Source of the DNA: DASQEH01 sp038239485
GTDB lineage: Bacteria > Actinomycetota > Actinomycetes > Propionibacteriales > Nocardioidaceae
DNA: 64,000 nucleotides
Reading direction: 5' to 3'
Assembly: GCA_038239485.1 (NCBI GenBank)
Contig: JBBSET010000014.1
Span: 1-64,000 of the forward strand
Made by a program: the position numbers and the translations under genes. Of the stretch, positions 43,459 through 52,338 are shown in pieces; the first letter of the stretch is position 1, and every line of letters begins with the position of its first letter. The notes beneath the pieces were generated by a model. That model had not been told where the DNA came from. It saw only the letters and a program-made list of their open reading frames with translations, and did no database searches.

Positions 43459-44568
43459 TCAACGGGCAGCTGTGCTGGCCCCACCGGAGACGGCTGCCAT
43501 CGGTCGTGGGCCGGGGCGCGCCGGGCGACCGAAGTACCAGCCCTGCCCGAGGTCCGCGCCGAGGCCGATGGCCGCGTCGGCCTGTTCGGCGGTTTCGATG
43601 CACTCGGCGACCACCTTGCCGCCGTAGGCATGCGCGATCGACACGATGGCGCTCACCACGGCGATGCTGACGGGGCTCGGCAGGCTCTGAACGATCTCCT
43701 TGTCGAGCTTGACGACGTCGGGCTGCAGTCGCAGCAGCAGGTTCAGCGACGAGTACCCCGAGCCCAGGTCGTCCATGGCCACCCGGCAGCCACGTTCGCG
43801 GTAGTAGTCGAAGACCCGGTCGAGGTGCGCCACGTCTCGGACCAGATGGCTCTCGGTCACCTCGAACACCAGCTGGTCCATCCGCAGGCCAGCCTGGTCA
43901 GCGGCCCGCTCGGTGGTGCGCAGGCAGACCTCCGGGCGATAGATCGAGCTGGGCACGAAGTTGATGTAGAGGTCCTTGTCGTCGCCGAGCCAGGGGCCCG
44001 CCTGTCGCAGCGCCGTCGTCCGTCCGATCCGGTCGAGCATGCCTGTCCACTCCGCCTGGTGCGCGGCTGCGAAGAGCTCGTCGGGCATCACCTGCTCGCC
44101 CTTCGTGCTGGTGGCACGTAGCAGCGCTTCGTACGCCACCACATCCCCGTCGGCGAGGTCGACGATGGGCTGGTAGACCGAGTAGAACGCGTCGTGCTCG
44201 GCGTCGAAGAGCGATACCAGGTCCGCGTGCTCGATCCTGGCGCCGGACGCACTCAGCGAGGGTGCCCGCATGGCCTGCGCGAACAGCTCCAGGGGAGCGG
44301 AGTCCAGCGGAGCGACCAAGCATCGCACCTCGTCGGCCTCGACGATCGACAGCTCGTCGCGGGCCGCCGCGACGAAGGTGTCGGTGTCGTCGGCATACAG
44401 CTCGAGGATGCCCGGGTCCAGCACGGTAAGACGAAGCCCTAGCCGCAGCGCCAGGGAGCGCAGGGCGCTCGCGGTGTGGTCGATGTCGGTCGCCAGGATG
44501 AGCCGCCCCGACATCGTCGGTCGAGCCGGTGACGCGCACACACATCCGAAGCACGAGCTCGCCATCAT
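43459..44568 (-). CDS. EAL-domain c-di-GMP phosphodiesterase with unknown N-terminal domain
   Basis: A 369-residue protein, ATG 44568 (tandem ATG at 44565). Residues about 125-360 are an EAL domain with intact catalytic positions: VYQPIVDLADGDVVAYEALL(R) (E of EAL), NFVPSSIY (Asn), FEVTESHLV (Glu), MDDLGSGYSSL (DD), VVKLDKEIVQ (Lys) and VVAECIET (Glu). It should hydrolyse c-di-GMP to pGpG. The first 120 residues (LILATDIDHTASALRSLALR, then ILELYADDTDTFVAAARDEL) form a separate soluble domain I do not recognise, likely sensory. There is no GGDEF domain or membrane anchor. Confidence 0.92.
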   Translation of the reverse strand: MMASSCFGCVCASPARPTMSGRLILATDIDHTASALRSLALRLGLRLTVLDPGILELYADDTDTFVAAARDELSIVEADEVRCLVAPLDSAPLELFAQAMRAPSLSASGARIEHADLVSLFDAEHDAFYSVYQPIVDLADGDVVAYEALLRATSTKGEQVMPDELFAAAHQAEWTGMLDRIGRTTALRQAGPWLGDDKDLYINFVPSSIYRPEVCLRTTERAADQAGLRMDQLVFEVTESHLVRDVAHLDRVFDYYRERGCRVAMDDLGSGYSSLNLLLRLQPDVVKLDKEIVQSLPSPVSIAVVSAIVSIAHAYGGKVVAECIETAEQADAAIGLGADLGQGWYFGRPARPGPRPMAAVSGGASTAAR

Positions 44569-44646
44569 GCACCTTGTCGTCAGAGCGGATTGACTACACA
44601 GAGATCAATCTGAATATACGTAGAGTTACGATGTACGTCCTCATAA

Positions 44647-44790
44647 CTACCGATTCCGGCGGGCCATGACGACCACAACGACAACGACCACCACAACGAT
44701 GACGAGCAGCAACGCCAACGGATGGCCGCCGACGTGGAAGAGCCGACCGAACCCACGCGGTCGCAGCATCCGGATGGCGTATGACGTCAT
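44647..44790 (-). CDS. small single-helix membrane protein (47 residues)
   Basis: A 47-codon gene from ATG 44790. The product begins with a basic head (MTSYAIRMLRPRGFGRLFHV). One long hydrophobic helix follows (PLALLLVIVV and an uninterrupted run of valines), ending MARRNR, so it should insert with one pass. GGGGAG is directly before the ATG, too close for standard use, so initiation may be leaderless. It lies between ppgK (downstream, opposite direction of travel away) and the EAL gene. Function unknown. Confidence 0.6.
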   Translation of the reverse strand: MTSYAIRMLRPRGFGRLFHVGGHPLALLLVIVVVVVVVVVVMARRNR

Positions 44791-44845
44791 CTCCCCAGAC
44801 TAGGAGCCGTACGACCATCAGCCATGCCGAGGCGGGCCGGCGCTA

Positions 44846-45604
44846 CTACTGGTTGGCCGCCAGCCAGGCGGCGCCGACGATACCGGCCGCGTTGCCGAGC
44901 TGGGCGGGGACGACGGGCGCCCGGAGGTGGAGCAGCGGCAGGTATTTGTCGGCGTGCTTGGACACGCCGCCACCGATGACGATGAGGTCCGGCGCCAGCA
45001 GGTTCTCGACGTGACCGAAGTAGCGCTGCAGGCGAGCCGCCCATTCCTCCCAGGAGAGGTCCTCCGTCTCCCGCGCGTTCGACGAAGCGCGGGTCTCGGC
45101 GTCGTGGCCGTCGATCTCCAGGTGTCCGAGCTCGCTGTTGGGGATGAGTTTGCCGTCGTAGAGCAGGGCGCTGCCGATCCCGGTCCCGAGCGTCGCGAGC
45201 AGCACGAGCCCGTCGACGTTGCGGCCGGCGCCGTACTGCAGCTCTCCGACACCGGCGGCGTCCGCATCGTTGACGACGGTGACCGGCCGTCCCAGCTTGG
45301 TGCTGAGCAGGGTTGCCGCGTCGATACCGATCCAGCTTTTGTCGATGTTGGCCGCCGTCCGCACCTGACCGTGGATCACGACAGCGGGCACGGTCACCCC
45401 GATCGGGGAGTCGCCCGTCGAGTCCTTGAAGTTCTCGGCGACGCGCAGGACGACGTCCACCACGGCGTCCGGGGTCGACGGCACCGGAGTCTCGATCCGG
45501 AGTCGCTCCTCGGCGAACTCCCCCTTCTTCAGGTCGACCGGGGCGCCCTTGATGCCGCTTCCGCCGATATCGATGCCGAGGGGATGACGAGCTTTGCTCA
45601 TCAT
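44846..45604 (-). CDS. ppgK: polyphosphate glucokinase
   Basis: A 252-residue ROK-type kinase, start at ATG 45604 overlapping the stop of the upstream aldo/keto reductase in the string ATGATGA. It phosphorylates glucose with polyphosphate (and ATP). The diagnostic N-terminus [21 protein letters not shown], in part, the [12 protein letters not shown] catalytic Asp region, [15 protein letters not shown] and [15 protein letters not shown] all match the actinobacterial enzyme. Length is typical. With PPK2 and the phosphate-uptake operon in the window, it couples stored polyphosphate to sugar entry into glycolysis. Confidence 0.97.
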   Translation of the reverse strand: MMSKARHPLGIDIGGSGIKGAPVDLKKGEFAEERLRIETPVPSTPDAVVDVVLRVAENFKDSTGDSPIGVTVPAVVIHGQVRTAANIDKSWIGIDAATLLSTKLGRPVTVVNDADAAGVGELQYGAGRNVDGLVLLATLGTGIGSALLYDGKLIPNSELGHLEIDGHDAETRASSNARETEDLSWEEWAARLQRYFGHVENLLAPDLIVIGGGVSKHADKYLPLLHLRAPVVPAQLGNAAGIVGAAWLAANQ

Positions 45605-46479
45605 TTCGGCCACGGCATCGCGAGGAACGGTGAGCTGTAGGCGTCGTCGGCCGACAGCCGGCTCTCGGCCTCGTCGGGTGCTATCCGGTTGCGCTCCGCC
45701 TCGAGAGTCATGGCGAGCAAACTAACATCACCTGGGGTCGCGAGCCCAGTGACCTCGACATGGGCGAGCACCCAAGACACCGCTGCGGTGATCCGCTGCT
45801 GGTCGTCGTAGGGCTCGTACCAGGTCGCGTACTGGTGCTGGTCCTCCCGCGTGTCCGGCCAGTTCCGTCGCGAGACGGTCTTGATCGTCATCAATGCGGC
45901 GTCCTGGCGCTTCACCTCGGCCACCAGCTCCTGGTAGTCAGCCCGGTACTGCTCGTCGCGCCAGAGCACGGGGTTGAGTGGAGTCAGCACGGTCGCGAAC
46001 GGGAACCGGCGGAGGGCCTCGAGATGCGTCGCCGGGGCCTGGTGCGTGTGGCCCGTCACGCCGACGGCGCCGACCAGTCCCTCGGCCTGAGCACGTACTG
46101 CCGCTTGCAGGGATCCGTCCGGGGCGGTAGCGAGGTCCAGCTCCTCGAGATCCCCGATGGCGTGGAGCTGCAGCAGGTCGACCCGGTCGGTCTGCAGCCG
46201 CTCCAGCGAGGCGTTGATCTGGGCCCACGCCGCCTCCTTGCCTCGCTCCTGGGTCTTGGTCGCAAGAAAGATCCGATCGCGGATGCCGGACATGAGCGGC
46301 CCGAGGCGCAGCTCGGCGTCGCCGTAGCCGGCCGCGACGTCGATGTGGTTGATGCCGGCGTCGAGCGCCTCGCCGACCGACCGCTCCGCCTCGTCCTGCG
46401 AGACGTCTCCCAGCGCGGCGGCGCCGTAGATCAGGACGGAGCTCTGGTGGCCCAGCCGGCCCAGCCTTCGTCTCTCCAT
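45601..46479 (-). CDS. aldo/keto reductase
   Basis: A 292-residue TIM-barrel oxidoreductase: [40 protein letters not shown] (Asp and Tyr of the active site), [11 protein letters not shown] (Lys) and LLQLHAIGD (His). It belongs to the larger AKR group (L-galactose dehydrogenase/YhdN-like). Its stop overlaps the ppgK start, so the two form an operon. The functional link is unknown. It diverges from the serine-repeat protein gene. Confidence 0.92.
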   Translation of the reverse strand: MERRRLGRLGHQSSVLIYGAAALGDVSQDEAERSVGEALDAGINHIDVAAGYGDAELRLGPLMSGIRDRIFLATKTQERGKEAAWAQINASLERLQTDRVDLLQLHAIGDLEELDLATAPDGSLQAAVRAQAEGLVGAVGVTGHTHQAPATHLEALRRFPFATVLTPLNPVLWRDEQYRADYQELVAEVKRQDAALMTIKTVSRRNWPDTREDQHQYATWYEPYDDQQRITAAVSWVLAHVEVTGLATPGDVSLLAMTLEAERNRIAPDEAESRLSADDAYSSPFLAMPWPK

Positions 46480-46555
46480 GGGGACACGTTTCCTCGGATC
46501 GCCGCTCCCGGCAAGTCGGTGCGGCGCACGTCACGCGACCTTCGCCCGGCGACAG

Positions 46556-46561
46556 TAGGGT
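46556..46561 (+). promoter_or_regulatory. -10 element TAGGGT for leaderless serine-repeat gene
   Basis: TAGGGT ends six bases before the ATG at 46568, with no ribosome site between them, matching leaderless transcription in actinobacteria. Confidence 0.5.
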
Positions 46562-46567
46562 CGTCGC

Positions 46568-46918
46568 ATGCCTGAGAGATCACGATGCTCCCTCTGGTCC
46601 AGCGACTCGATCCTCTCGATCGGATCGAGCGGCTCTGCCTTGTCGATCGCGAGTGTCGGGTCGTTCGGGTCGATCGGCGGCATCGGATCATTCGCCTCGA
46701 TCGGGTCCATCGGTTCGTCGATGAGCATGGGGTCCATCATGAGCAACCAGTCGCGCTGGTCGCTGCTCTCCCACCAGTCCGACGGCGCCGTGCTGGGCTC
46801 GCAGTCGCGCGGCCGGTTGACACGCGGAGGGCCGTTGATGGCATTCGCCGTCATCGTCGCGTGCGCGTACGTCGCGTATGCCCGGGAGCGCGGAAGCCGC
46901 GGAAGCCGCGGGAGCTGA
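46568..46918 (+). CDS. serine/glycine/isoleucine-repeat small membrane protein
   Basis: A 116-residue protein. Residues about 10-62 are short tandem repeats of the type S-I-G-S-x-G-S (DSILSIGSSGSALSIASVGS, then FGSIGGIGSFASIGSIGSS). A conserved-looking block follows (SNQSRWSLLSHQSDGAVLGS), then a single helix AFAVIVACAYVAYARERG and a basic Ser/Gly tail. Short repeat proteins of this pattern recur in actinobacteria without an assigned function; the periodicity suggests a beta-solenoid or a self-assembling strand outside or on the membrane. It precedes the alpha-glucosidase gene by five bases and probably shares its mRNA. Confidence 0.75.
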   Translation: MPERSRCSLWSSDSILSIGSSGSALSIASVGSFGSIGGIGSFASIGSIGSSMSMGSIMSNQSRWSLLSHQSDGAVLGSQSRGRLTRGGPLMAFAVIVACAYVAYARERGSRGSRGS

Positions 46919-46923
46919 CCCCG

Positions 46924-48621
46924 ATGGCCGACAAGGAGTGGTGGAAGAGCGCTGTCGTCTACCAGATCTACCCGCGCAGCTTCGCCGACGCAGACGGTGA
47001 CGGGATCGGTGACATTGCTGGGATCTCGTCCAAGCTGGACTACCTCGCCCAGCTCGGGGTGGACGTGATCTGGCTTTCGCCGGTGTACCCCTCGCCACAG
47101 GACGACGCCGGATACGACATCAGCGACTACCAGAACATCGATCCGGTCTTCGGCTCGCTCGCCGACTTCGACCAGCTCCTCGACGGCCTCCATCAGCGGG
47201 GGATGAAGCTGGTGATGGACCTGGTCGTCAACCACACCTCCGACGAGCATCCCTGGTTCGTCGAGTCCAGGTCGCGTCTCGACAGCCCCAGACGGGACTG
47301 GTACTGGTGGCGCGACGCCCGCCCCGACATGACCGGCGGCGAACCGGGGGCAGAGCCGAACAACTGGGGCTCGTTCTTCTCCGGCTCGGCCTGGCAGCTG
47401 GACGACACGACCGGCCAGTACTACCTTCACCTCTTCTCGCGCAAGCAGCCGGACCTGAACTGGGAGAACCCTGACGTCCGCAAGGTCGTCTACGAGATGA
47501 TGCGCTGGTGGCTGGCGCGGGGGGTCGACGGCTTCCGGATGGACGTCATCAACATGATCTCCAAGGATCCGGCCCTCCCCGACGGCCCGGCTCGCCCTGG
47601 CTCTCTCTACGGCGACGGTGGCCGTCATTTCCTCTGCGGACCGCGGATCCACGAGTTCGTGCACGAGTTGCGGCTCGAGGTGTTCGGCGAGACCGACCGG
47701 TCGTACCTGACCGTCGGGGAGATGCCCGGTGTGACGATCGACGAGGCGAGGCTGTTCACGGACCCGGCCCGAGCCGAGGTCGACATGGTGTTCCAGTTCG
47801 AGCACGTCTCGCTGGACCAGGGCGAGTCCAAGTGGGATGTGCGTCCGCTGGAGCTCCGTGACCTGAAGGCGTCGCTCGGGCGCTGGCAGGTCGGCCTCGC
47901 CGACGACGGCTGGAACAGCCTCTACTGGAACAACCACGACCAGCCCCGGGCCGTCTCGCGCTTCGGCGACGACGGCGCCTTCCGCGTTCGGTCGGCCAAG
48001 ACGCTGGCGACCGTCCTGCACCTGCATCGGGGGACCCCGTACGTCTACCAGGGCGAGGAGCTCGGCATGACGAATGCGCCCTTCGCCACGATCGACGACT
48101 TCCGCGACATCGAGTCCGTCAACCACTACCACGAGGCACTCGCGAAGGGCGTCGACCCGGCCGCCGTTCTCGGCCCGCTGCGCCGGATGGGCCGCGACAA
48201 CGCGCGAACACCGATGCAGTGGGACTCGTCTCGCCATGGCGGCTTCACCTCCGGTGAGCCGTGGATCGCGGTCAACCCCAATCACGTGACGATCAACGCC
48301 GAGCGGGATTTGGCCGACCCGGACTCCGTCTTCCACCACATGCGGAAGCTCATCGCGCTTCGCCACCACGAGCCGGTCGTCGCATCGGGCGACTTCACGA
48401 TGCTGCTGCCTGACGACGACCAGGTGTATGCGTTCACCCGCCAGCTCGGCGACACCGCGCTGCTGGTCCTGGCCAACATGTCGTCGGCGCCCGCCCGACC
48501 GGACCTGGATGGCGCCGAGCAATGGGGCGATGCCCGCCTGCTGCTCGCCAACGTCACGGTGCACGACCCGGCGGACCTGCGCCTCGAACCCTGGGAGAGT
48601 CGGGTCTACCTCCGGCCGTGA
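46924..48621 (+). CDS. GH13 alpha-glucosidase / oligo-1,6-glucosidase
   Basis: A 565-residue glycoside hydrolase family 13 enzyme; ATG 46924 has GGGAG nine bases upstream, and similarity starts exactly there (WWKSAVVYQIYPRSFADADG). Conserved regions are in order: DLVVNHTSDEHPWF, GFRMDVINM with the Asp nucleophile, YLTVGEMPG with the Glu acid/base and WNNHDQPRAVSRFGDD with the transition-state Asp. No signal peptide, so it works inside the cell on imported maltose, isomaltose or sucrose-type oligosaccharides; the specificity is not readable. It yields glucose that PpgK could phosphorylate. Confidence 0.96.
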   Translation: MADKEWWKSAVVYQIYPRSFADADGDGIGDIAGISSKLDYLAQLGVDVIWLSPVYPSPQDDAGYDISDYQNIDPVFGSLADFDQLLDGLHQRGMKLVMDLVVNHTSDEHPWFVESRSRLDSPRRDWYWWRDARPDMTGGEPGAEPNNWGSFFSGSAWQLDDTTGQYYLHLFSRKQPDLNWENPDVRKVVYEMMRWWLARGVDGFRMDVINMISKDPALPDGPARPGSLYGDGGRHFLCGPRIHEFVHELRLEVFGETDRSYLTVGEMPGVTIDEARLFTDPARAEVDMVFQFEHVSLDQGESKWDVRPLELRDLKASLGRWQVGLADDGWNSLYWNNHDQPRAVSRFGDDGAFRVRSAKTLATVLHLHRGTPYVYQGEELGMTNAPFATIDDFRDIESVNHYHEALAKGVDPAAVLGPLRRMGRDNARTPMQWDSSRHGGFTSGEPWIAVNPNHVTINAERDLADPDSVFHHMRKLIALRHHEPVVASGDFTMLLPDDDQVYAFTRQLGDTALLVLANMSSAPARPDLDGAEQWGDARLLLANVTVHDPADLRLEPWESRVYLRP

Positions 48622-48657
48622 CGGTGGCCAGAGCTGGCGGCGTGGGCCGGGCCGCAG

Positions 48658-49677
48658 TCAGTGGTCGCGGTCAGCGAGCAGCGGTGTCGACGGGTCCCAC
48701 GTCGTGCCAGCTGCCTGGTCGCGCCGCCGCCGGGCGATGGCGCTGAGCGACTCCAGCACCACGCGGTTGGCCAGGGCGACGGTGATCTCTGCATGGTCGT
48801 ACGGCGGACTGACCTCGACGACGTCGACTCCCACCACCGGCAGCTGCAGGCAGATCCGGCGGACGGCGTCCAGCAGCTGGCGGCCCGACAACCCGCCCGG
48901 CTCGGGCGTGCCGGTGCCGGGCGCATGACCCGGATCGCAGACGTCGATGTCGACCGACAGGAAGACCCCGTCGCAGTCGTCGGTGGCGATGGCGAACGCC
49001 TCAGTCAGGCAGACGTCCAGCCCGCGGTGGCCGATCTCTGACATCTCGTAGGACCGCATCGACTGCTCGGCCATCCAGTCGAGCGTCTCCGGTGGCGGCC
49101 AGTACCCGCGTAGGCCGATCTGGAGGAACCGGTCACCGCGCAGCGCTCCGCTCTCGATCAGCCGGCGCATCGGCTGGCCGTGTCCCCACAGCGAGCCGAA
49201 CTCGATGTCGCCCGTGTCGGCGTGGGCGTCGAAGTGCAGCATCGAGACACGGCCGTGTCCTAGCACGTTGGCCACCCCGGTGGCGTCTGCGAAGGTGACC
49301 GAGTGGTCGCCACCCAACACGACGGGGATGGCGCCTGCGCGCGTCACTGTCTCCACGGCCGCCTCGAGCGCGCGCAGTCCGACGTGGATCTCACCCGGCG
49401 GCATCTCGACGTCGCCCGCGTCGACGACACGCAGGTCGACCAGCCCGTCGGTACGCAGCGCGAGGCTGGGGCGAGACCCGTCATGCGGGAGGTAGTCGGT
49501 GCCACGGATCGCCATCGGACCGAACCGGGTGCCGGGCCGATGCGAGGTACCCCCGTCGAACGGCGCACCCAGGACGACCACGTCGGCGCTGCGGAGGGCG
49601 GCCTCGTCGTCCAGATCGCAGCGGTCCACACCGAGGAACGTGATGTCGGGCCCGAACTGGGCGCCATAGCGGGTCAC
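48658..49677 (-). CDS. agmatinase/ureohydrolase-family protein
   Basis: A 339-residue protein from GTG 49677. The Mn-binding motifs of the arginase/agmatinase superfamily are all present: VVLGGDHSVTFADA, MLHFDAHADTGD and FLSVDIDVCDPGHAPGTGTPEPGG. PFDGGTSHRPGTRFGP at the N-terminus is typical of agmatinase/guanidinobutyrase-like members. It hydrolyses a guanidino group to urea; agmatine, guanidinobutyrate, guanidinopropionate and formiminoglutamate are candidates. It is convergent with the glucosidase and lies downstream of the sortase gene. Confidence 0.94.
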   Translation of the reverse strand: MTRYGAQFGPDITFLGVDRCDLDDEAALRSADVVVLGAPFDGGTSHRPGTRFGPMAIRGTDYLPHDGSRPSLALRTDGLVDLRVVDAGDVEMPPGEIHVGLRALEAAVETVTRAGAIPVVLGGDHSVTFADATGVANVLGHGRVSMLHFDAHADTGDIEFGSLWGHGQPMRRLIESGALRGDRFLQIGLRGYWPPPETLDWMAEQSMRSYEMSEIGHRGLDVCLTEAFAIATDDCDGVFLSVDIDVCDPGHAPGTGTPEPGGLSGRQLLDAVRRICLQLPVVGVDVVEVSPPYDHAEITVALANRVVLESLSAIARRRRDQAAGTTWDPSTPLLADRDH

Positions 49678-49728
49678 CGCTGCCTCCTCGAGCCGTACGG
49701 CTCGAAGCGGCCGTCGGCGGCAGCAAGC

Positions 49729-50484
49729 CTACTGGGACACGAGGTTCCCGTCGGGCACTGCAACCACGACCATGTTGCTCTGGTACCCCCCCGCCCGCGT
49801 GTAAGGGCCACCACAGGTGATCAGGACCAGCCTGGCCCGGCCCCGCGCCGAGAAGACGCTCGACGTGCTCGAGATCGAGGTCTTCGGAACAAGGTGGGCC
49901 GATACGACGATGTACGTCTGCGCGAGGTGTGCGGAGTCGAGGTGTATCCTGTCGCCGGAATGCATGCTGAGGAGCTCCGCGAAGCGACCCAGGCCCTGGG
50001 TGAACGAGTCGACATGGGCGGCGACCACGATCGCGCCGAACGGGTCGCCGAGCTTCGAGCCGCCGTCCCACCAGCCGGCCTGCTTGATGTTGACGGGGAT
50101 CTCCAGATCGCCGGTGCTGGCGGTGGACGACACGCGGACCCGCATCGTGGTCCCGCTCGAGAGGGTGATCGTCTGTGGGCGCTCCGAGTCCACCTGGGAC
50201 GGCGCCGCCTGAGCAACTCCGGCAGGAGTCAGGGCGACGTGATGATTGCCGGACCGGGTCGCGACGCCACCGGTCGGACCTCCGCCGGCTGCCGCCTCGT
50301 GCCCGCGGGATGCCAGGCCAGGTGACTGAGGAGTCGAGACGCCGAGCGTCAGCAGCGAGCCCGTACCGGAGGCGTGCACGACCCAGGCGACGGCGACGGC
50401 AGCCGCAACGACCGCCATGGCGAGGACGCCGAGCCAGACCTGACGTGATCGATAGCTGCCATGGCGTCCGGTGTCCTGCGTCAC
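49729..50484 (-). CDS. class F sortase
   Basis: A 251-residue protein whose GTG start overlaps the upstream DUF4397 stop by four bases. One N-terminal membrane helix (about 17-38, VWLGVLAMAVVAAAVAVAWV), a Gly/Ala-rich linker, then the sortase barrel: IPVNIKQAGWWDGGSKLGDP, IVVAAHVDSFTQGLG with the catalytic His, LVLITCGGPYTRAGGYQSNM with the catalytic Cys and Arg. Class F enzymes are the actinobacterial type. Its natural substrate is unclear because no LPXTG-type motif is visible in the partner gene. Confidence 0.93.
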   Translation of the reverse strand: MTQDTGRHGSYRSRQVWLGVLAMAVVAAAVAVAWVVHASGTGSLLTLGVSTPQSPGLASRGHEAAAGGGPTGGVATRSGNHHVALTPAGVAQAAPSQVDSERPQTITLSSGTTMRVRVSSTASTGDLEIPVNIKQAGWWDGGSKLGDPFGAIVVAAHVDSFTQGLGRFAELLSMHSGDRIHLDSAHLAQTYIVVSAHLVPKTSISSTSSVFSARGRARLVLITCGGPYTRAGGYQSNMVVVAVPDGNLVSQ

Positions 50485-51317
50485 CGCACCGTGCGTCGGC
50501 GCCGCGCCATCATCGCGAGCCCGGCCATACCGATCAGCCCTCCCGCGACCAGCAGCGGCCTGGCCGTTTCGACGCCGCCGCTCGAGCCCGGCGTGGCCAC
50601 CAGCCCGGCGGAGCCGGCGTCGACCGAACCAGGCGCGGAGGAGCCGGCGCTGCCGAGCGGCAGGACCTGGACGATGGCGTCCATGCTCCCGTTCGAGGGC
50701 TTGCCGATCGCGAAGACGCGGGTCAGCGCACCTGCCTTGACCGGGAGGTTGACCGGGCCGAGCAACGGCTTGGTCTCGCCGGTGGGGGCGACGACGACCT
50801 TGTAGGTGCCGCCGGGAACCTCGGCGGTCACGAATTGGCCGTTGGCGATATTGGCGAACAGCACCTTGTTGTCGACGAGGATGTCCGCCGGCGGGACGAC
50901 GGCGGTGTGGGCGACGGTCAGCCGGCCCTTGTCGCTGGCGACGGGGGCGAGGTCGTTGCCGTAGACAGTCACGACGGGCTTCTTCGCCACGTCTGCGGGC
51001 CAGTGCAGCACCACGTCGGAACTCGCGTGCGAGATATGCACCATCGACTTCACGGTCCAGCCTGTTTCGGCAAATGTGACGGTGTGCTTGCCGGGGGTCA
51101 GCATCAGCGGCCCGACGATGCCCTTCGCCGAGATGTTGGACTTCACCAGCTTTCCGTCCACCGAGACGTCCACGGCGGCGTGGGGGACGCCCTGGAGCAC
51201 GAAGACCTGCTCCGTCGGCGAGAGCGCGTGCCTGGCTCCCGTGGCCGAAGCCGGGATGGCGACGAACGACACCAGCACTGCCGCGGCGGCAGTTGACGTC
51301 AGAGTTGACGAGTTCAC
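50481..51317 (-). CDS. DUF4397 cell-surface protein
   Basis: A 278-residue protein from GTG 51317, AAGG eight bases upstream. Signal peptide to about residue 25 (VSFVAIPASAT). Two repeats of a DUF4397-type beta-domain (VFVLQGVPHAAVDVSVDGKL and LTVAHTAVVPPADILVDNKV starts). Ser/Gly/Pro linker and a C-terminal membrane helix (LLVAGGLIGMAGLAMMARRRR) follow. The tail resembles a sorting signal except that no LPXTG pentapeptide precedes the helix. Operon partner of the sortase. A CRP/GlxR-type palindrome stands 43-58 bases upstream of its start. Confidence 0.88.
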   Translation of the reverse strand: MNSSTLTSTAAAAVLVSFVAIPASATGARHALSPTEQVFVLQGVPHAAVDVSVDGKLVKSNISAKGIVGPLMLTPGKHTVTFAETGWTVKSMVHISHASSDVVLHWPADVAKKPVVTVYGNDLAPVASDKGRLTVAHTAVVPPADILVDNKVLFANIANGQFVTAEVPGGTYKVVVAPTGETKPLLGPVNLPVKAGALTRVFAIGKPSNGSMDAIVQVLPLGSAGSSAPGSVDAGSAGLVATPGSSGGVETARPLLVAGGLIGMAGLAMMARRRRTVR

Positions 51318-51359
51318 ATGACGACCTTTTGTCTCGGGAATGTGGTCACTGAATTACTG

Positions 51360-51375
51360 TGTGATACCAATCACA
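51360..51375. promoter_or_regulatory. CRP/GlxR-type site TGTGATACCAATCACA
   Basis: A perfect match to the CRP-family palindrome TGTGA-N6-TCACA in the 244-base A+T-richer region between the divergent DUF4397-sortase operon and the membrane-anchored protein gene. In actinobacteria such sites are bound by GlxR/Crp in response to cAMP. Position near the DUF4397 promoter suggests control of that operon, possibly of both directions. Confidence 0.75.
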
Positions 51376-51561
51376 TACACAATGCAGCAAGGAACCCACT
51401 TCCTCGGCCATTCGAACACTGTCTGTGATCGTCACCTTACTTATAGATAAACTGGCTTCAGTTTAGACGAGAGCCCGTCGGAATGTCACTTATGCTGACG
51501 TTCTCGTAAAGCCGTCGCGCATGCTTCTCGGAACTTTATGCTGAGCGTGAGGAGGACTCAT

Positions 51562-52338
51562 TTGTCAACGGAGTCGACGTCGAGCGCGCCCGTTCCTCCC
51601 CGGCCCTCCCGGCCGCTGACCTATCCCCCCGTCGTAGAGGAGCGACCCTCCAGCCGGCCGGTGATCCTGGCGGCGGCCGCGGTCGTCGTGGCCCTGGCCG
51701 CTATCGGCGTCGTCCTCGTCTATATCGGCCGCAGCGACGGCGAATCCGCGCAGGGCGCCAGGCAGGCGCCGTCGACGGTCGTCGGGTCGACCACATCCTC
51801 CGCCGCCCCGACTGTCTCTTCGGTCGTGACCTTCGGGGCGGGGCGTGTCCTCACTGCGACCCAGCACGTGGTCTTCCCTAGGCCCGTCGACTCGTTGACA
51901 GTCACGGTGCCGAGGCAGTTCACCCGCGTGGGTGGCGGGATGTTCAACCCGAAGATCGCGAGCCTCGAGGTACGGCTGGGCGACAACGCGCCCATTGCGG
52001 TGTCAGGACCGCTCAGACCCGGTAACGATGTCACGATCCCGTTGCCCTCCCCGCAGACCGAGCTCGATCTCGCCTATCGGACCTCCGGCGCAGTCCGCAT
52101 CAGCAAGCCGTCGTCGTCACATCGGGCTGCCGCACTGGTCACGACCCTGATCGTGTCTCCCGCGCACGGATCGTCCAGCGTGGCCGTGCAGGGCAGCAAT
52201 ATCACCAATATCGGGTGCTTCCTCGCCGACGGCACCGCTCAGTCCTGCGGCTCCCAGACATCGGACGGCTGGATCGTCATGCGCGAATCCGGCAGCCCCG
52301 ATATGGCGATCATCGCGCAGCTCGACCTCGAACCCTGA
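51562..52338 (+). CDS. membrane-anchored extracellular protein of unknown function
   Basis: A 258-residue protein. A TTG start at 51562 is chosen because GAGGAGG lies six bases upstream; ATG 51538 in frame has none. The cytoplasmic head is Pro/Ser-rich, one helix spans about residues 34-56 (PVILAAAAVVVALAAIGVVL), then a Ser/Thr linker and a beta-rich extracellular domain with two late cysteines (NIGCFLADGTAQSCGSQ). No family recognised. It diverges from the sortase operon and may belong to the same surface system. Confidence 0.75.
   Translation: MSTESTSSAPVPPRPSRPLTYPPVVEERPSSRPVILAAAAVVVALAAIGVVLVYIGRSDGESAQGARQAPSTVVGSTTSSAAPTVSSVVTFGAGRVLTATQHVVFPRPVDSLTVTVPRQFTRVGGGMFNPKIASLEVRLGDNAPIAVSGPLRPGNDVTIPLPSPQTELDLAYRTSGAVRISKPSSSHRAAALVTTLIVSPAHGSSSVAVQGSNITNIGCFLADGTAQSCGSQTSDGWIVMRESGSPDMAIIAQLDLEP

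Noticed and set aside
46531..48564. 677-codon minus ORF antisense to the alpha-glucosidase
   Set aside because: Shadow of a highly conserved GH13 enzyme.
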